Origin: Streptomyces sclerotialus
Lineage (GTDB): Bacteria > Actinomycetota > Actinomycetes > Streptomycetales > Streptomycetaceae
Assembly (NCBI GenBank): GCA_000719105.1
Contig: JODX01000011.1
Coordinates: 62,001 to 126,000, forward strand
Direction of reading: 5' to 3'
Length of the DNA: 64,000 bases
Shown: positions 41,884 through 50,759 of the stretch, one piece after another
Layout of the letters: each line of letters starts with the position of its first letter
Numbering within the stretch: the stretch's first letter is position 1
The notes under the pieces: model-generated
The model's input: only the letters and a program-made list of their open reading frames with translations
Told to the model about the DNA's origin: nothing
Database searches by the model: none
Position numbers and translations under genes: made by a program

Positions 41884-43362
41884 TCAGTCGGCCAGTGGCG
41901 CGGCCGCCAGTGCCGCGATCGCCAAGGTCAGCGGGGAGAAAAGGGCGAGCAGGGCGCCCGCGCGGAGCAGCGCGGCGGTGCGGAGCACCGTGGCGGGCGC
42001 CCCGAGCCGTACCAGGGCCGCGGTGGTGTGCGCGCGGGAGTCCCTCGCCTCGGCCACGACGACGGCCAGCGTCAGGACGGTGCAGCCGGTCACCAGCAGA
42101 CCGCCCAGGGTGGTGAACGGGCCGATGGCGGAGCGCGCACCGGGGGAGTCCACGGTCGCCAGGGCGAACGCGCCGGAGGCCACCGCGCACAGTACGCCGA
42201 GCGGGCGCCCGAGCCGCTCCGCCTCCTCCTGCAGTACGCGCCCGGCGAGCAGCCGCAGCGCACCGGGCCGTACGGACTGCAGCAGCCGGCCGCACACATG
42301 GGTCAGGCCCGGACCGGCGAGAACCAGGCCGAGGGCGGTCAGCAGCCAGCCGGTGAGCACCCCGGCGGGGCTGTCCGCGAAGCCGCCGGGGAGGACGAGC
42401 CCGGGGGCGGACGCGGAACGGCTCGCGTACGCCTCGACCGCGAGACCGGCGGCGAGGACGGCGGCGCCCCAGGGGAGACCGCCGGGGACGGCCCGGGGCG
42501 CGGTGGTGGCGTACGGGTCGTGCTCCTGCGCGGGGGCCAGTGGTACGGGGGCGTGCGCGTCCAGCTCCGCGGACAGGGCGTGCGAGCCGTTGCCGCCGCG
42601 CCGGAGCCGGGCACGGGCGCGGGTACGGACGCCGTGCCGGGCCGCCGTTGTGCGGTGCCCGTCGTCGCGTCCCCGCGTGTTCCACGGTCGTCCGCCGTCC
42701 GGGCCTCCGGCGCTCCGCGGTCGTCCGTCGGCAGGGGCTTGCGTGCTCTGTGGCCGTCCGCCGCCATCGGCCCTGTGCCGTCCGTCGCCGCCGGTCCGCG
42801 GCGCGCCCCGGGATCCGAGACCTCCCGTCAGCAGCGTCCACCACGGTCCCTGGCCGGCGGGGCGCAGAGCCAGCGCGACCGCCCCGGCGGTGACCGCCGG
42901 CACCAGCGACAGCAGTGTCAGCGTGGCGGGGAGGGGCAGGGGCATGCCCGGGGCCAGGGCGCGGCCCGCGTCACCGGCGAAGGGCAGGTCGGCCGGATCG
43001 CTGCGCAGGTACAGGAAGAGCAGCAGGGACGCCAGTGAGCCCAGGACGCTGCACAGGGCCGTCGTGGTCGCCGAGACGGCCATCAGCCGGCCCGGGCCGA
43101 GTCCGATGGCCGACAGCCCGGGGCGGGGGCGGGTCGCCGGGTCCGTACGGGCGACGGTCACCGCGAGGTACACCGTGGCTGCGAGGGGCGCCGCGCACCA
43201 CGCGAGCCGCAGCAGGGACTTGGCGGGCGCCTCCGGGTGGGTCAGCGCGTGCCCGAGGACGCACAGCAGCAGGAAGCCCGTGCCGCCCGACGCCGCCATG
43301 ACCAGGAGGCGGAGCAGGTGGACGGCCGGCCGGGCGCCACGGGCTAGACGGAGAGCGAGCAC
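41884..43362 (-). CDS. ABC-type permease-like membrane protein
   Basis: A 492-aa protein with about nine or ten hydrophobic segments, four in the N-terminal half and the rest after a long hydrophilic Arg/Gly-rich loop (about residues 185-290). The overall plan resembles FtsX-like or macrolide-exporter permeases, but the sequence is divergent. It overlaps the ATPase gene upstream by 19 nt, so the two should form one ABC system. The GTG at 43362 was used. The substrate is unknown. Confidence 0.7.
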   Translation of the reverse strand: MLALRLARGARPAVHLLRLLVMAASGGTGFLLLCVLGHALTHPEAPAKSLLRLAWCAAPLAATVYLAVTVARTDPATRPRPGLSAIGLGPGRLMAVSATTTALCSVLGSLASLLLFLYLRSDPADLPFAGDAGRALAPGMPLPLPATLTLLSLVPAVTAGAVALALRPAGQGPWWTLLTGGLGSRGAPRTGGDGRHRADGGGRPQSTQAPADGRPRSAGGPDGGRPWNTRGRDDGHRTTAARHGVRTRARARLRRGGNGSHALSAELDAHAPVPLAPAQEHDPYATTAPRAVPGGLPWGAAVLAAGLAVEAYASRSASAPGLVLPGGFADSPAGVLTGWLLTALGLVLAGPGLTHVCGRLLQSVRPGALRLLAGRVLQEEAERLGRPLGVLCAVASGAFALATVDSPGARSAIGPFTTLGGLLVTGCTVLTLAVVVAEARDSRAHTTAALVRLGAPATVLRTAALLRAGALLALFSPLTLAIAALAAAPLAD

Positions 43363-44081
43363 GCGGCCCGGCCTTCCGCCTCGGGGGCGTGGGGCAGGTG
43401 GACGGTGTTCACCCGCCGTCCGTCCAGCAGCGTCACCGTGCGGTCGGCCAGCTCGGCGGTGTCCGCGTCGTGCGTGGCGAGGACGACCGTGATGCCGTGC
43501 GAGCGGGCCGCCGTGGTGAGGGTGCGCAGGACGTGGGCACGCTCCGCGCGGTGCAGCGGGGCGGTCGGCTCATCCGCGAACAGCACGGTGGGGGAGCCGA
43601 TCAGGGCGCGGGCGACGACCACGCGCTGGCGCTCGGAGTGCAGCAGGGCGTACGGGCGTTTGCGGGCGCAGCCGCCGATGTCCAGCCGCTCCAGCCACTC
43701 CAGGGCGGCCTTCTTGGCGGCCCGGCGGCCGGTGCCGCGGAGCATCAGCGGCAGAGCCGTGTTCTCCCAGGCGGTCAGCTCGGGGACGAGCACCGGCTCG
43801 GGGTCGATCCAGCCGAAGCGGTCGCGGCGCAGTCGCTCACGGGTGAGCGGGCCCATCGTGTGCACCGGTGTGCTGTTGAACCACACCTCGCCCTCCTGCG
43901 GGCGGAACTGGCCCGACAGACAGCGCAGGAGCGTGGTCTTGCCGCTGCCGCGCGGGCCGCTGACGGCGAGGATCTCGCCCTCACGGACGCCGATCGAGAC
44001 GCCGCGCAGCGCGGGCGAGCCGTTGTGCGCATGGGTGAGCGCGCGTGCCCAGAGCACGTCGCTGTCCGGCTGGTCCACCAT
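43344..44081 (-). CDS. ABC transporter ATPase with degenerate signature
   Basis: A 245-aa LolD/MacB-type ATPase: Walker A GPRGSGKTTLL, Walker B VLFADEPTAPL and H-loop ATHDADTAEL. The ABC signature, normally LSGGQ, reads LLHSERQRVVVARAL, so the Ser-Gly-Gly core is lost. Some exporter ATPases of actinobacteria share such changes, and activity may be reduced or altered. It is paired with the permease downstream. Confidence 0.85.
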   Translation of the reverse strand: MVDQPDSDVLWARALTHAHNGSPALRGVSIGVREGEILAVSGPRGSGKTTLLRCLSGQFRPQEGEVWFNSTPVHTMGPLTRERLRRDRFGWIDPEPVLVPELTAWENTALPLMLRGTGRRAAKKAALEWLERLDIGGCARKRPYALLHSERQRVVVARALIGSPTVLFADEPTAPLHRAERAHVLRTLTTAARSHGITVVLATHDADTAELADRTVTLLDGRRVNTVHLPHAPEAEGRAACSLSV

Positions 44082-44361
44082 GGGCGTACACCTCGGTTCG
44101 GATCAGGATGCCGTGGGGAGTCCCCCGGACGGGGGAACGAAGGCGGGGCCGATCGGTTACAGGCACGCTAGGTAGTCGCCGGAGCCGGGCCGGACAGTAC
44201 GCGGCCCCGGGCCGCCGTTTCTCACTCGAACGGACGGCACCGGGGCCGGTGTTGATCATCAAATTCGGAAGATCATCCCCGATTCGGGGGCGGGCGGGGG
44301 CGGGCAGGACCGGGCGGGGACGGGTGAACGATCCCGTACAGTGCCCGCGGCCGGACCGCGC

Positions 44362-45762
44362 TCAGAGCTTCGTCCAGGCCTCCGTCAGCGTCGCGCGCAG
44401 GATCTGCTCGATCTCGTCGAAGGTCCCCTGGTCGGAGATGAGCGGCGGCGCGAGCTGGACGACCGGGTCGCCGCGGTCGTCCGCACGGCAGTACAGGCCG
44501 TTGTCGAAGAGCGCCTTGGAGAGGAAGCCGTACAGGATGCGCTCGGTCTCCTCCGCGTCGAACGTCTCCTTGGTGGCCTTGTCCTTGACCAGCTCGACCC
44601 CGTAGAAGAAGCCGTTGCCGCGGACGTCGCCGACGATCGGCAGGTCGTGCAGCTTCTCCAGGGTGGAGCGGAAGGCGTCCTCGTGGTCCAGGACGTGCTG
44701 GTTCAGGCCTTCCCGCTCGAACAGGTCGAGGTTGGCGAGGGCGACGGCCGCGGAGACCGGGTGGCCGCCGAAGGTGTAGCCGTGCAGGAACGTGTTGCCG
44801 CCCCGGTAGAACGGCTCGGCGAGCCGGTCCGACACGACGCACGCGCCGATCGGGGAGTAGCCCGAGGTCATGCCCTTGGCGCAGGTGATCATGTCCGGTA
44901 CGTAGCCGAACTTGTCGCACGCGAACATCGTGCCGAGCCGCCCGAAGGCGCAGATCACCTCGTCCGACACGAGCAGCACGTCGTACCGGTCGCAGATTTC
45001 GCGCACCCGCTGGAAGTAGCCGGGCGGGGGCGGGAAGCAGCCGCCGGCGTTCTGCACCGGCTCCAGGAAGACGGCCGCGACCGTGTCCGGGCCCTCGAAG
45101 AGGATCTGCTGCTCGATCTGGTCGGCCGCCCAGCGGCCGAACGCCTCGGGGTCGTCGCCGTGGATCGGGGCGCGGTAGATGTTGGTGTTCGGAACCTTGT
45201 GTGCGCCCGGCACCAGCGGCTCGAACGGGGCCTTGAGGGCCGGGAGCCCGGTGATGGACAGGGCGCCCTGCGGGGTGCCGTGGTAGGCGACGGCCCGGGA
45301 GATGACCTTGTGCTTGGTCGGCTTGCCGGTGAGCTTGAAGTACTGCTTGGCGAGCTTCCAGGCGGTCTCGACCGCCTCGCCGCCGCCGGTGGTGAAGAAG
45401 ACCTTGTTCAGGTCACCGGGCGCGTGGTGGGCGAGGCGTTCGGCGAGCTCGATCGCCTTCGGGTGGGCGTAGGACCACACCGGGAAGAAGGCCAGCTCCT
45501 GCGCCTGCTTGGACGCCGTCTCCGCCAGCTCGGTGCGGCCGTGGCCGGCCTGGACCACGAACAGCCCGGCGAGGCCGTCGAGGTAGCGCTTGCCGTTCGC
45601 GTCGTAGATGTGCGTGCCCTCGCCGCGGACGATGGTGGGGACCGGGGAGCTCTCGTACGAGGACATGCGGGTGAAGTGCATCCACAGGTGGTCGTACGCG
45701 GTGCGGCTGAGGTCCTTCTGTTCCTGCTGCTCCTGCTGTTCCTTCTGGCTGGCGGTGCTCAC
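44362..45762 (-). CDS. Putrescine/omega-amino acid:pyruvate-type aminotransferase
   Basis: A 466-aa class III PLP aminotransferase: FFTTGGGEAVETAWKLAKQY, VLLVSDEVICAFGRLG, and TCAKGMTSGYSPIG with the PLP lysine, then GYTFGGHPVSAAVALAN. The context with an Lrp regulator, aldehyde dehydrogenases and a polyamine importer suggests it converts putrescine or similar amines to the aldehyde. The GTG at 45762 lies 2 nt after the Lrp gene stop, so the two are one operon. The N-terminus has a Gln/Glu-rich run (KEQQEQQEQ). Confidence 0.88.
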   Translation of the reverse strand: MSTASQKEQQEQQEQKDLSRTAYDHLWMHFTRMSSYESSPVPTIVRGEGTHIYDANGKRYLDGLAGLFVVQAGHGRTELAETASKQAQELAFFPVWSYAHPKAIELAERLAHHAPGDLNKVFFTTGGGEAVETAWKLAKQYFKLTGKPTKHKVISRAVAYHGTPQGALSITGLPALKAPFEPLVPGAHKVPNTNIYRAPIHGDDPEAFGRWAADQIEQQILFEGPDTVAAVFLEPVQNAGGCFPPPPGYFQRVREICDRYDVLLVSDEVICAFGRLGTMFACDKFGYVPDMITCAKGMTSGYSPIGACVVSDRLAEPFYRGGNTFLHGYTFGGHPVSAAVALANLDLFEREGLNQHVLDHEDAFRSTLEKLHDLPIVGDVRGNGFFYGVELVKDKATKETFDAEETERILYGFLSKALFDNGLYCRADDRGDPVVQLAPPLISDQGTFDEIEQILRATLTEAWTKL

Positions 45763-45764
45763 GG

Positions 45765-46292
45765 TTATCGGGTTCCCCACATGTAGGTCTGCTTCTTGAG
45801 CTTCAGGTAGACGAAGCTCTCGGTGGAGCGCACTCCCGGGACGGCCCGGATGCGTCTGTTGATGACCTCCAGCAGGTGGTCGTCGTCCTCGCAGACGATC
45901 TCCACCATCAGGTCGAACGATCCTGCGGTCATCACCACGTACTCGCACTCGTCCATGCCGGCCAGTGCGTCGGCCACGGACTCCACGTCGCCCTCGACGT
46001 TGACGCCGACCATCGCCTGACGCCGGAAACCCACGGTGAGCGGGTCGGTGACGGCGACGATCTGCATCACGCCCTGGTCGAGCAGCTTCTGGACGCGCTG
46101 GCGCACGGCCGCCTCGGACAGGCCGACGGCCTTGCCGATCGCGGCGTACGGCCGCCTCCCGTCCTCCTGGAGCTGCTCGATGATGGCGAGGGAGACGGCA
46201 TCCAGGTGCGGGGTGCCGCCGTGTCTGGACTCGCGGGCGTCCCTGGAGTCCTTCGGGTCTGCGCTTCGACTGGCCACGAACTCACTGTGCAT
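45765..46292 (-). CDS. Lrp/AsnC-family regulator
   Basis: A 175-aa regulator with an N-terminal winged helix (AIIEQLQEDGRRPYAAIGKA, LSEAAVRQRVQKLLDQGV) and a C-terminal RAM ligand/oligomer domain (EYVVMTAGSFDLMVEIVCED). It is divergent from the aldehyde dehydrogenase gene and upstream of the aminotransferase, so it probably controls both. A related Streptomyces coelicolor Lrp regulator at this locus has been linked to polyamine use. The ATG at 46292 was chosen, but there is no strong ribosome binding site. Confidence 0.88.
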   Translation of the reverse strand: MHSEFVASRSADPKDSRDARESRHGGTPHLDAVSLAIIEQLQEDGRRPYAAIGKAVGLSEAAVRQRVQKLLDQGVMQIVAVTDPLTVGFRRQAMVGVNVEGDVESVADALAGMDECEYVVMTAGSFDLMVEIVCEDDDHLLEVINRRIRAVPGVRSTESFVYLKLKKQTYMWGTR

Positions 46293-46456
46293 GAGGACTC
46301 GACAGTCACGCAAGGCCGAATCGATGAAATTCGTTGTCCATGAGCGCCAGGCGTGCGGATTTCGCAGCATCCGCGGGGTGGGGGGTGTTGAAAGCGTCGG
46401 GTTGCGGATTAGTGTGGTGTCTCAAGGAATGGACACCCGAACCTGGAGGGCCGGCA

Positions 46457-47896
46457 GTGAGCAGCGAGCTGCGTCGTCTGCGCAACCACATCGACGGCGA
46501 ATTCCGTGACGCCGCCGACGGACGGACCACCGAGGTGGTCAACCCCGCGACCGGCGAGGCGTACGCCACGGCGCCGCTCTCCGGCCCGGCGGACGTCGAC
46601 GCCGCCATGGAGGCCGCCGCGCGGGCCTTCCCGGGCTGGCGGGACACGACCCCCGCGGAGCGCCAGAAGGCCCTGCTGAAGATCGCGGACGCCTTCGAGG
46701 AGCGGGCCGAGGAACTCATCGCGGCGGAGGTGGAGAACACGGGCAAGCCCGTCGGGCTCACCCGTACCGAGGAGATCCCGCCGATGGTCGACCAGATCCG
46801 CTTCTTCGCGGGCGCCGCCCGCATGCTGGAGGGGCGCTCGGCCGGCGAGTACATGGAGGGGATGACCTCCATCATCCGTCGCGAGCCGGTCGGCGTCTGC
46901 GCCCAGGTCGCGCCGTGGAACTACCCGATGATGATGGCCGTGTGGAAGTTCGCCCCGGCGATCGCGGCGGGCAACACGGTCGTGCTGAAGCCGTCGGACA
47001 CCACTCCCGCGTCGACGGTCCTCATCGCGGAGATCATCGGCTCGATCCTCCCGAAGGGCGTCTTCAACGTCGTGACGGGTGACCGGGAGACCGGCCGCCT
47101 GATGGTCGAGCACCCGATCCCCGCGATGGCGTCCATCACCGGCTCCGTACGCGCCGGCATGCAGGTCGCCGAGTCCGCGGCCAAGGACGTCAAGCGCGTC
47201 CACCTGGAGCTCGGCGGCAAGGCTCCGGTGGTCGTCTTCGAGGACACCGACATCGCCAAGGCCGTCGAGGACATCTCGGTCGCCGGCTTCTTCAACGCGG
47301 GCCAGGACTGTACGGCCGCGACCCGCGTCCTCGTCCAGGAGTCCGTGCACGACGAGTTCGTGGCCGCGCTCGCCAAGGCCGCCGCCGAGACGAAGACCGG
47401 CGCCCCGGACGACGAGGACGTCCTGTTCGGCCCGCTCAACAACCCGAACCAGCTGAAGCAGGTCTCCGGCTTCATCGAGCGGCTGCCCGCCCACGCCAAG
47501 GTCGAGGCCGGCGGTCACCGGGTGGGCGAGAAGGGCTACTTCTACGCCCCGACCGTCGTCTCCGGGCTCCAGCAGGACGACGAGATCGTGCAGAACGAGG
47601 TCTTCGGGCCGGTCATCACCGTCCAGTCCTTCACGGACGAGGCTCAGGCCGTCGAGTGGGCCAACGGTGTCGAGTACGCGCTCGCCTCGTCGGTCTGGAC
47701 GAAGGACCACGCGCGCGCGATGCGCATGTCCAGGGCCCTCGACTTCGGCTGTGTGTGGATCAACACGCACATCCCGCTGGTCGCGGAGATGCCGCATGGC
47801 GGCTTCAAGAAGTCCGGGTACGGCAAGGACCTGTCGGCGTACGGGTTCGACGACTACACGCGGATCAAGCATGTGATGACGTCGCTGGACGCGTAG
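46457..47896 (+). CDS. Gamma-aminobutyraldehyde dehydrogenase
   Basis: A 479-aa NAD(P)-dependent aldehyde dehydrogenase: APWNYPMMMAVWKFAPAIAA, catalytic Glu in LELGGKAPVVVF and catalytic Cys in NAGQDCTAATR. GCVWINTHIPLVAEMPHGGF is typical of aminobutyraldehyde/betaine-aldehyde enzymes. It should oxidise 4-aminobutanal from putrescine to GABA. The GTG at 46457 has GGAGGG 6 nt upstream. It is divergent from the Lrp gene. Confidence 0.9.
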   Translation: MSSELRRLRNHIDGEFRDAADGRTTEVVNPATGEAYATAPLSGPADVDAAMEAAARAFPGWRDTTPAERQKALLKIADAFEERAEELIAAEVENTGKPVGLTRTEEIPPMVDQIRFFAGAARMLEGRSAGEYMEGMTSIIRREPVGVCAQVAPWNYPMMMAVWKFAPAIAAGNTVVLKPSDTTPASTVLIAEIIGSILPKGVFNVVTGDRETGRLMVEHPIPAMASITGSVRAGMQVAESAAKDVKRVHLELGGKAPVVVFEDTDIAKAVEDISVAGFFNAGQDCTAATRVLVQESVHDEFVAALAKAAAETKTGAPDDEDVLFGPLNNPNQLKQVSGFIERLPAHAKVEAGGHRVGEKGYFYAPTVVSGLQQDDEIVQNEVFGPVITVQSFTDEAQAVEWANGVEYALASSVWTKDHARAMRMSRALDFGCVWINTHIPLVAEMPHGGFKKSGYGKDLSAYGFDDYTRIKHVMTSLDA

Positions 47897-47932
47897 TCGG
47901 CCCGATGCGCGCGTGTGCGCGTGTGCTCGTGT

Positions 47933-47968
47933 GCGGCCCCGGACGGGAACCCTCCCGTCCGGGGCCGC
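47933..47968 (+). terminator. Terminator after the aldehyde dehydrogenase
   Basis: A perfect 16-bp stem (gcggccccggacggga at 47933-47948, with its complement at 47953-47968) and 4-nt loop, 36 nt after the gene stop. Confidence 0.85.
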
Positions 47969-48025
47969 CGTGTTCGATGCGGGCCTGTTTTTGAACACGT
48001 TCAACAGTGGGCGTACGCTGCCGTC

Positions 48026-48553
48026 ATGAGCGACAGAGCCGCCCTGCTGAAGGGCATTCGCGTCTGGCTGGCCTTCTTCGTCGTCTGTCTGGTGCTCAGC
48101 GGCGCCACCGCCTTCCCGCTGGTGCACGAACTCCGCTGGGCCGAGGAACTGTTGCGTTCCCTGTCCGTGCCCGAGCACCTGCCGGCGTTCATGGAGTGGA
48201 TCGAGCGTGTGCGGCGGGGGCTCGACGAAGCCGACGCCGAGTACCCGTTCCTCCTGTACGGCACGGACTGGCTCGCCTTCGCCCACCTCGTGATCGCGGT
48301 CGCCTTCTACGGCCCCTACCGCGACCCCGTCCGCAACATATGGGTCGTCGAGTTCGGCATGATCGCCTGCGTGGGCATCATCCCGCTCGCCCTGATCTGC
48401 GGGCCGGTCCGGGGAATCCCCTTCTGGTGGAGCGTGATCGACATGGCGTTCGGGGTCTTCGGGATCATTCCGCTGTATCTCGTACGGAAGAAGATCAAGC
48501 GGTTGGAGGCACTCCTCGGTCCGGGCGCCGTGCCGGTCACGGCTGTTGCTTGA
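48026..48553 (+). CDS. Small multi-pass membrane protein, unknown
   Basis: A 175-aa protein with about four transmembrane segments (GIRVWLAFFVVCLVLSGATA, WLAFAHLVIAVAFYG, GMIACVGIIPLALICG, WWSVIDMAFGVFGIIPLYLV) and a short basic C-terminus. No family name is certain. It is convergent with the serine hydrolase gene and overlaps its end by 17 nt. Confidence 0.75.
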   Translation: MSDRAALLKGIRVWLAFFVVCLVLSGATAFPLVHELRWAEELLRSLSVPEHLPAFMEWIERVRRGLDEADAEYPFLLYGTDWLAFAHLVIAVAFYGPYRDPVRNIWVVEFGMIACVGIIPLALICGPVRGIPFWWSVIDMAFGVFGIIPLYLVRKKIKRLEALLGPGAVPVTAVA

Positions 48554-49898
48554 GGGCGGCCGGCACGACGCGCTCGGCGATCTGGTTCATGCCCTCGTCC
48601 TGTGGGAACGCCGGCGTCCGAGCCGGTCGGCAGGCGTGCGAGCCGGTCGGCAGGCGTGCGAGCCGGTCGGCAGGCGTCCGAGCCGGTCGGCAGGTGTCCG
48701 GAGTGCCGAAAGCCGCGGTGACGAGTCCCATGACCACCGGGTTGCTGTCCGTTCCCTTGGCGTCGGTCGAGTTGACGCTGTAGACCAGGGTGCGGGAGAG
48801 GTCGCGGGTGCCCCCGATGCCCGCGTTGTAGCCCCAGCGGCCGCCCGTCTTGCCCCACACCTCACGGCCGCCCAGCTTCCAGCAGGTCAGCCCGGCGCTG
48901 TAGGCCGCGGGTCCGCCGCCGAGGGCGTCCACCCGGGGCAGGGTGAACATCTCCTCCAGCAGCGGCCCGCGCACCACCTGCCCGCGGAACAGGGCCCGGG
49001 TGAAGCGCTCCAGGTCGGCGGTGGTGGAGATGATGTCACCGGCCGCCCAGCCGTCGGTGGTGCCCCACACGGTGACGTCGCGCAGCCCGGTGGTGCCGTC
49101 GTCGAGCCGCATGGTCTGGTAGCCGCGGTTGTGGGGGCCGTGGATGCGGGGGTCCATCCCCGGGGAAGAGGTGCCGCGCAGGCCGAGCGGGTCGATGACG
49201 CGCCGCTCGACCTGTCTCTCGTACGTGTCGCCCGTGACCCTCTCGACCAGCAGGCCTGCCACGGTGTAACCGATGTTGCTGTAGCGCTGTTTGTCGCCCG
49301 CGGGGAAGAGCGCCTCCTTCGCGGTGGCGGAGGCCACCATCTCCTTTGGGGTGTGGACGAGGAAGCGGTTCTCGTACCTCTCCTCCACGGTCGTTCCGGG
49401 GAAGTCGGGGGAGGGCAGGCCGCTGGTGTGGTTCAGGAGCTGGCGTACGGTCACGTCTCCGTACGCCGCCGGGATCAGGTCCGGGAGATAGGCCCTGACG
49501 GAGCGGTCGAGGTCCACCTTCTTCTCGGAGGCGAGCTGGAGGACCACCGCCGCGGTGAAGACCTTCGTCACCGAGCCGGCCCGGAAGCGGGCGTGCGGAT
49601 CGGCCGGGCGGCCGCTGACGAGATCGTGGACCCCGGCGCTGCCGCGCCAGACGCCCTCCTCGCCCCCGAGGCGCACCAGGGCCGCGGTCGCCCGGTCGGT
49701 GGGGAGGTCCGCGATCACGGCGCGCAGTGCGTCGGCACCGGGGACTTCCTTGGAGGTGCTGGAGGTGGTGGAGGTGGTGGAGGTGGTGGAGGTGGTTGAG
49801 GCGGCGGGGGCGGAGGCGAAGGCCGGTGCGGCCGGTCCGGAGGCGATGCCCAGGACGAGGGCGGTGGCGATCAGGGTGGTGCGCGTACGGATGGTCAT
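48537..49898 (-). CDS. Secreted serine hydrolase (class C beta-lactamase/DD-peptidase fold)
   Basis: A 453-aa secreted protein. It has a signal peptide (LIATALVLGIASGPAAPAFA), a Ser/Thr repeat linker (STTSTTSTTSTT), then the penicillin-binding fold with AGSVTKVF (catalytic SxxK), YSNIGY (YxN) and WGKTGGRWG (KTG). It may be a D-Ala-D-Ala carboxypeptidase or esterase. The C-terminal 45 residues are encoded by 20-bp tandem repeats and read CRPARTPADRLARLPTGSHA..., which is not part of the fold. Confidence 0.88.
   Translation of the reverse strand: MTIRTRTTLIATALVLGIASGPAAPAFASAPAASTTSTTSTTSTTSSTSKEVPGADALRAVIADLPTDRATAALVRLGGEEGVWRGSAGVHDLVSGRPADPHARFRAGSVTKVFTAAVVLQLASEKKVDLDRSVRAYLPDLIPAAYGDVTVRQLLNHTSGLPSPDFPGTTVEERYENRFLVHTPKEMVASATAKEALFPAGDKQRYSNIGYTVAGLLVERVTGDTYERQVERRVIDPLGLRGTSSPGMDPRIHGPHNRGYQTMRLDDGTTGLRDVTVWGTTDGWAAGDIISTTADLERFTRALFRGQVVRGPLLEEMFTLPRVDALGGGPAAYSAGLTCWKLGGREVWGKTGGRWGYNAGIGGTRDLSRTLVYSVNSTDAKGTDSNPVVMGLVTAAFGTPDTCRPARTPADRLARLPTGSHACRPARTPAFPQDEGMNQIAERVVPAALKQQP
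48621..48700 (+). repeat. 20-bp tandem repeats, four units
   Basis: Four consecutive 20-bp units beginning agccggtcggcaggcgt at 48621, 48641, 48661 and 48681, differing only near the unit ends. They lie within the 3' part of the serine hydrolase coding region. Since 20 is not a multiple of 3, each unit is read in a different frame, and gain or loss of one unit would change the C-terminus and stop. Confidence 0.9.
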
Positions 49899-50003
49899 CC
49901 CGTGGTCTCCTGCGGTGCGGAGGGGCCGGTCGCGGGCCGGTCGTGCCGGACCTGCCGGGCGTGCTGACGGGTTCCATCCTGTTGATCACGGGCGTCCGGC
50001 GGA

Positions 50004-50759
50004 TCACCGGAGCGAGCGGTCTCCGGCCGGTCGGTCCCTCGCCGGTGCGGGGGAGTCCACGGGGCCGTCTCCCCCGGGGGAGGGAGCCACCGAGAGTCCC
50101 GGGGTGCCCGCCGTGATCAGGCCCGTCTCGTACGCGCAGACGACCGCCTGGACGCGGTCGCGCAGGCCGAGCTTGGCCAGCACATTGCCGACGTGCGTCT
50201 TCACGGTGTGCTCGCTGACCACCAGGGCCGCGGCGATCTCCGCGTTGGACAGCCCGCGGGCCAGCTGGAGAAGGGTCTCGCGCTCCCGGGCCGTCAGCGC
50301 GTCGAGCCGGGCCGACGGCGCGGGACGCGCCCTGGACGAGGCCCGCGTGTACTCCTCGATGAGCCGGCGCGTCACGGCCGGGGCGAGCAGTGAGTCACCG
50401 GCGGCCACCACCCGCACCGCGTGGACCAGGTCGTCCCGCCGGACGTCCTTGAGCAGGAAACCGGAGGCCCCGGCGTGCAGCGCCTCGTGGAGGTACTCGT
50501 CGGAGTCGAAGGTGGTCAGCATGACGGTCCGGCAGGCGGAGGCGGCGGTGATGGCGCGGCAGGCCTCGATGCCGTCCATGAGCGGCATGCGGATGTCGAG
50601 CAGCGCCACGTGCGGCTCGTGGCGGCGGACGGCGGCCACCGCCGCGGCCCCGTCCCCGGCCTCGGCGACGACGTCGATGTCCGGCTGCGCGTCCAGGATC
50701 ATCGCGAAACCGCTGCGCACCAGTTCCTGGTCGTCGGCGACCACTACCCGTACCGTCAA
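50004..50759 (-). CDS. NarL/LuxR-family response regulator
   Basis: A 251-aa regulator: receiver domain with ADDQE acidic pocket, phospho-Asp in VALLDIRMP, Thr in MLTTFDS and Lys in FLLKD. A LuxR-type HTH follows (LTARERETLLQLARGLSNAE, VSEHTVKTHVGNVLAKLGL), then a Pro-rich tail of about 30 residues. The TTG start at 50759 overlaps the kinase stop (TTGA), supporting this unusual start. It pairs with the adjacent kinase. The targets are unknown. Confidence 0.9.
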   Translation of the reverse strand: MTVRVVVADDQELVRSGFAMILDAQPDIDVVAEAGDGAAAVAAVRRHEPHVALLDIRMPLMDGIEACRAITAASACRTVMLTTFDSDEYLHEALHAGASGFLLKDVRRDDLVHAVRVVAAGDSLLAPAVTRRLIEEYTRASSRARPAPSARLDALTARERETLLQLARGLSNAEIAAALVVSEHTVKTHVGNVLAKLGLRDRVQAVVCAYETGLITAGTPGLSVAPSPGGDGPVDSPAPARDRPAGDRSLR

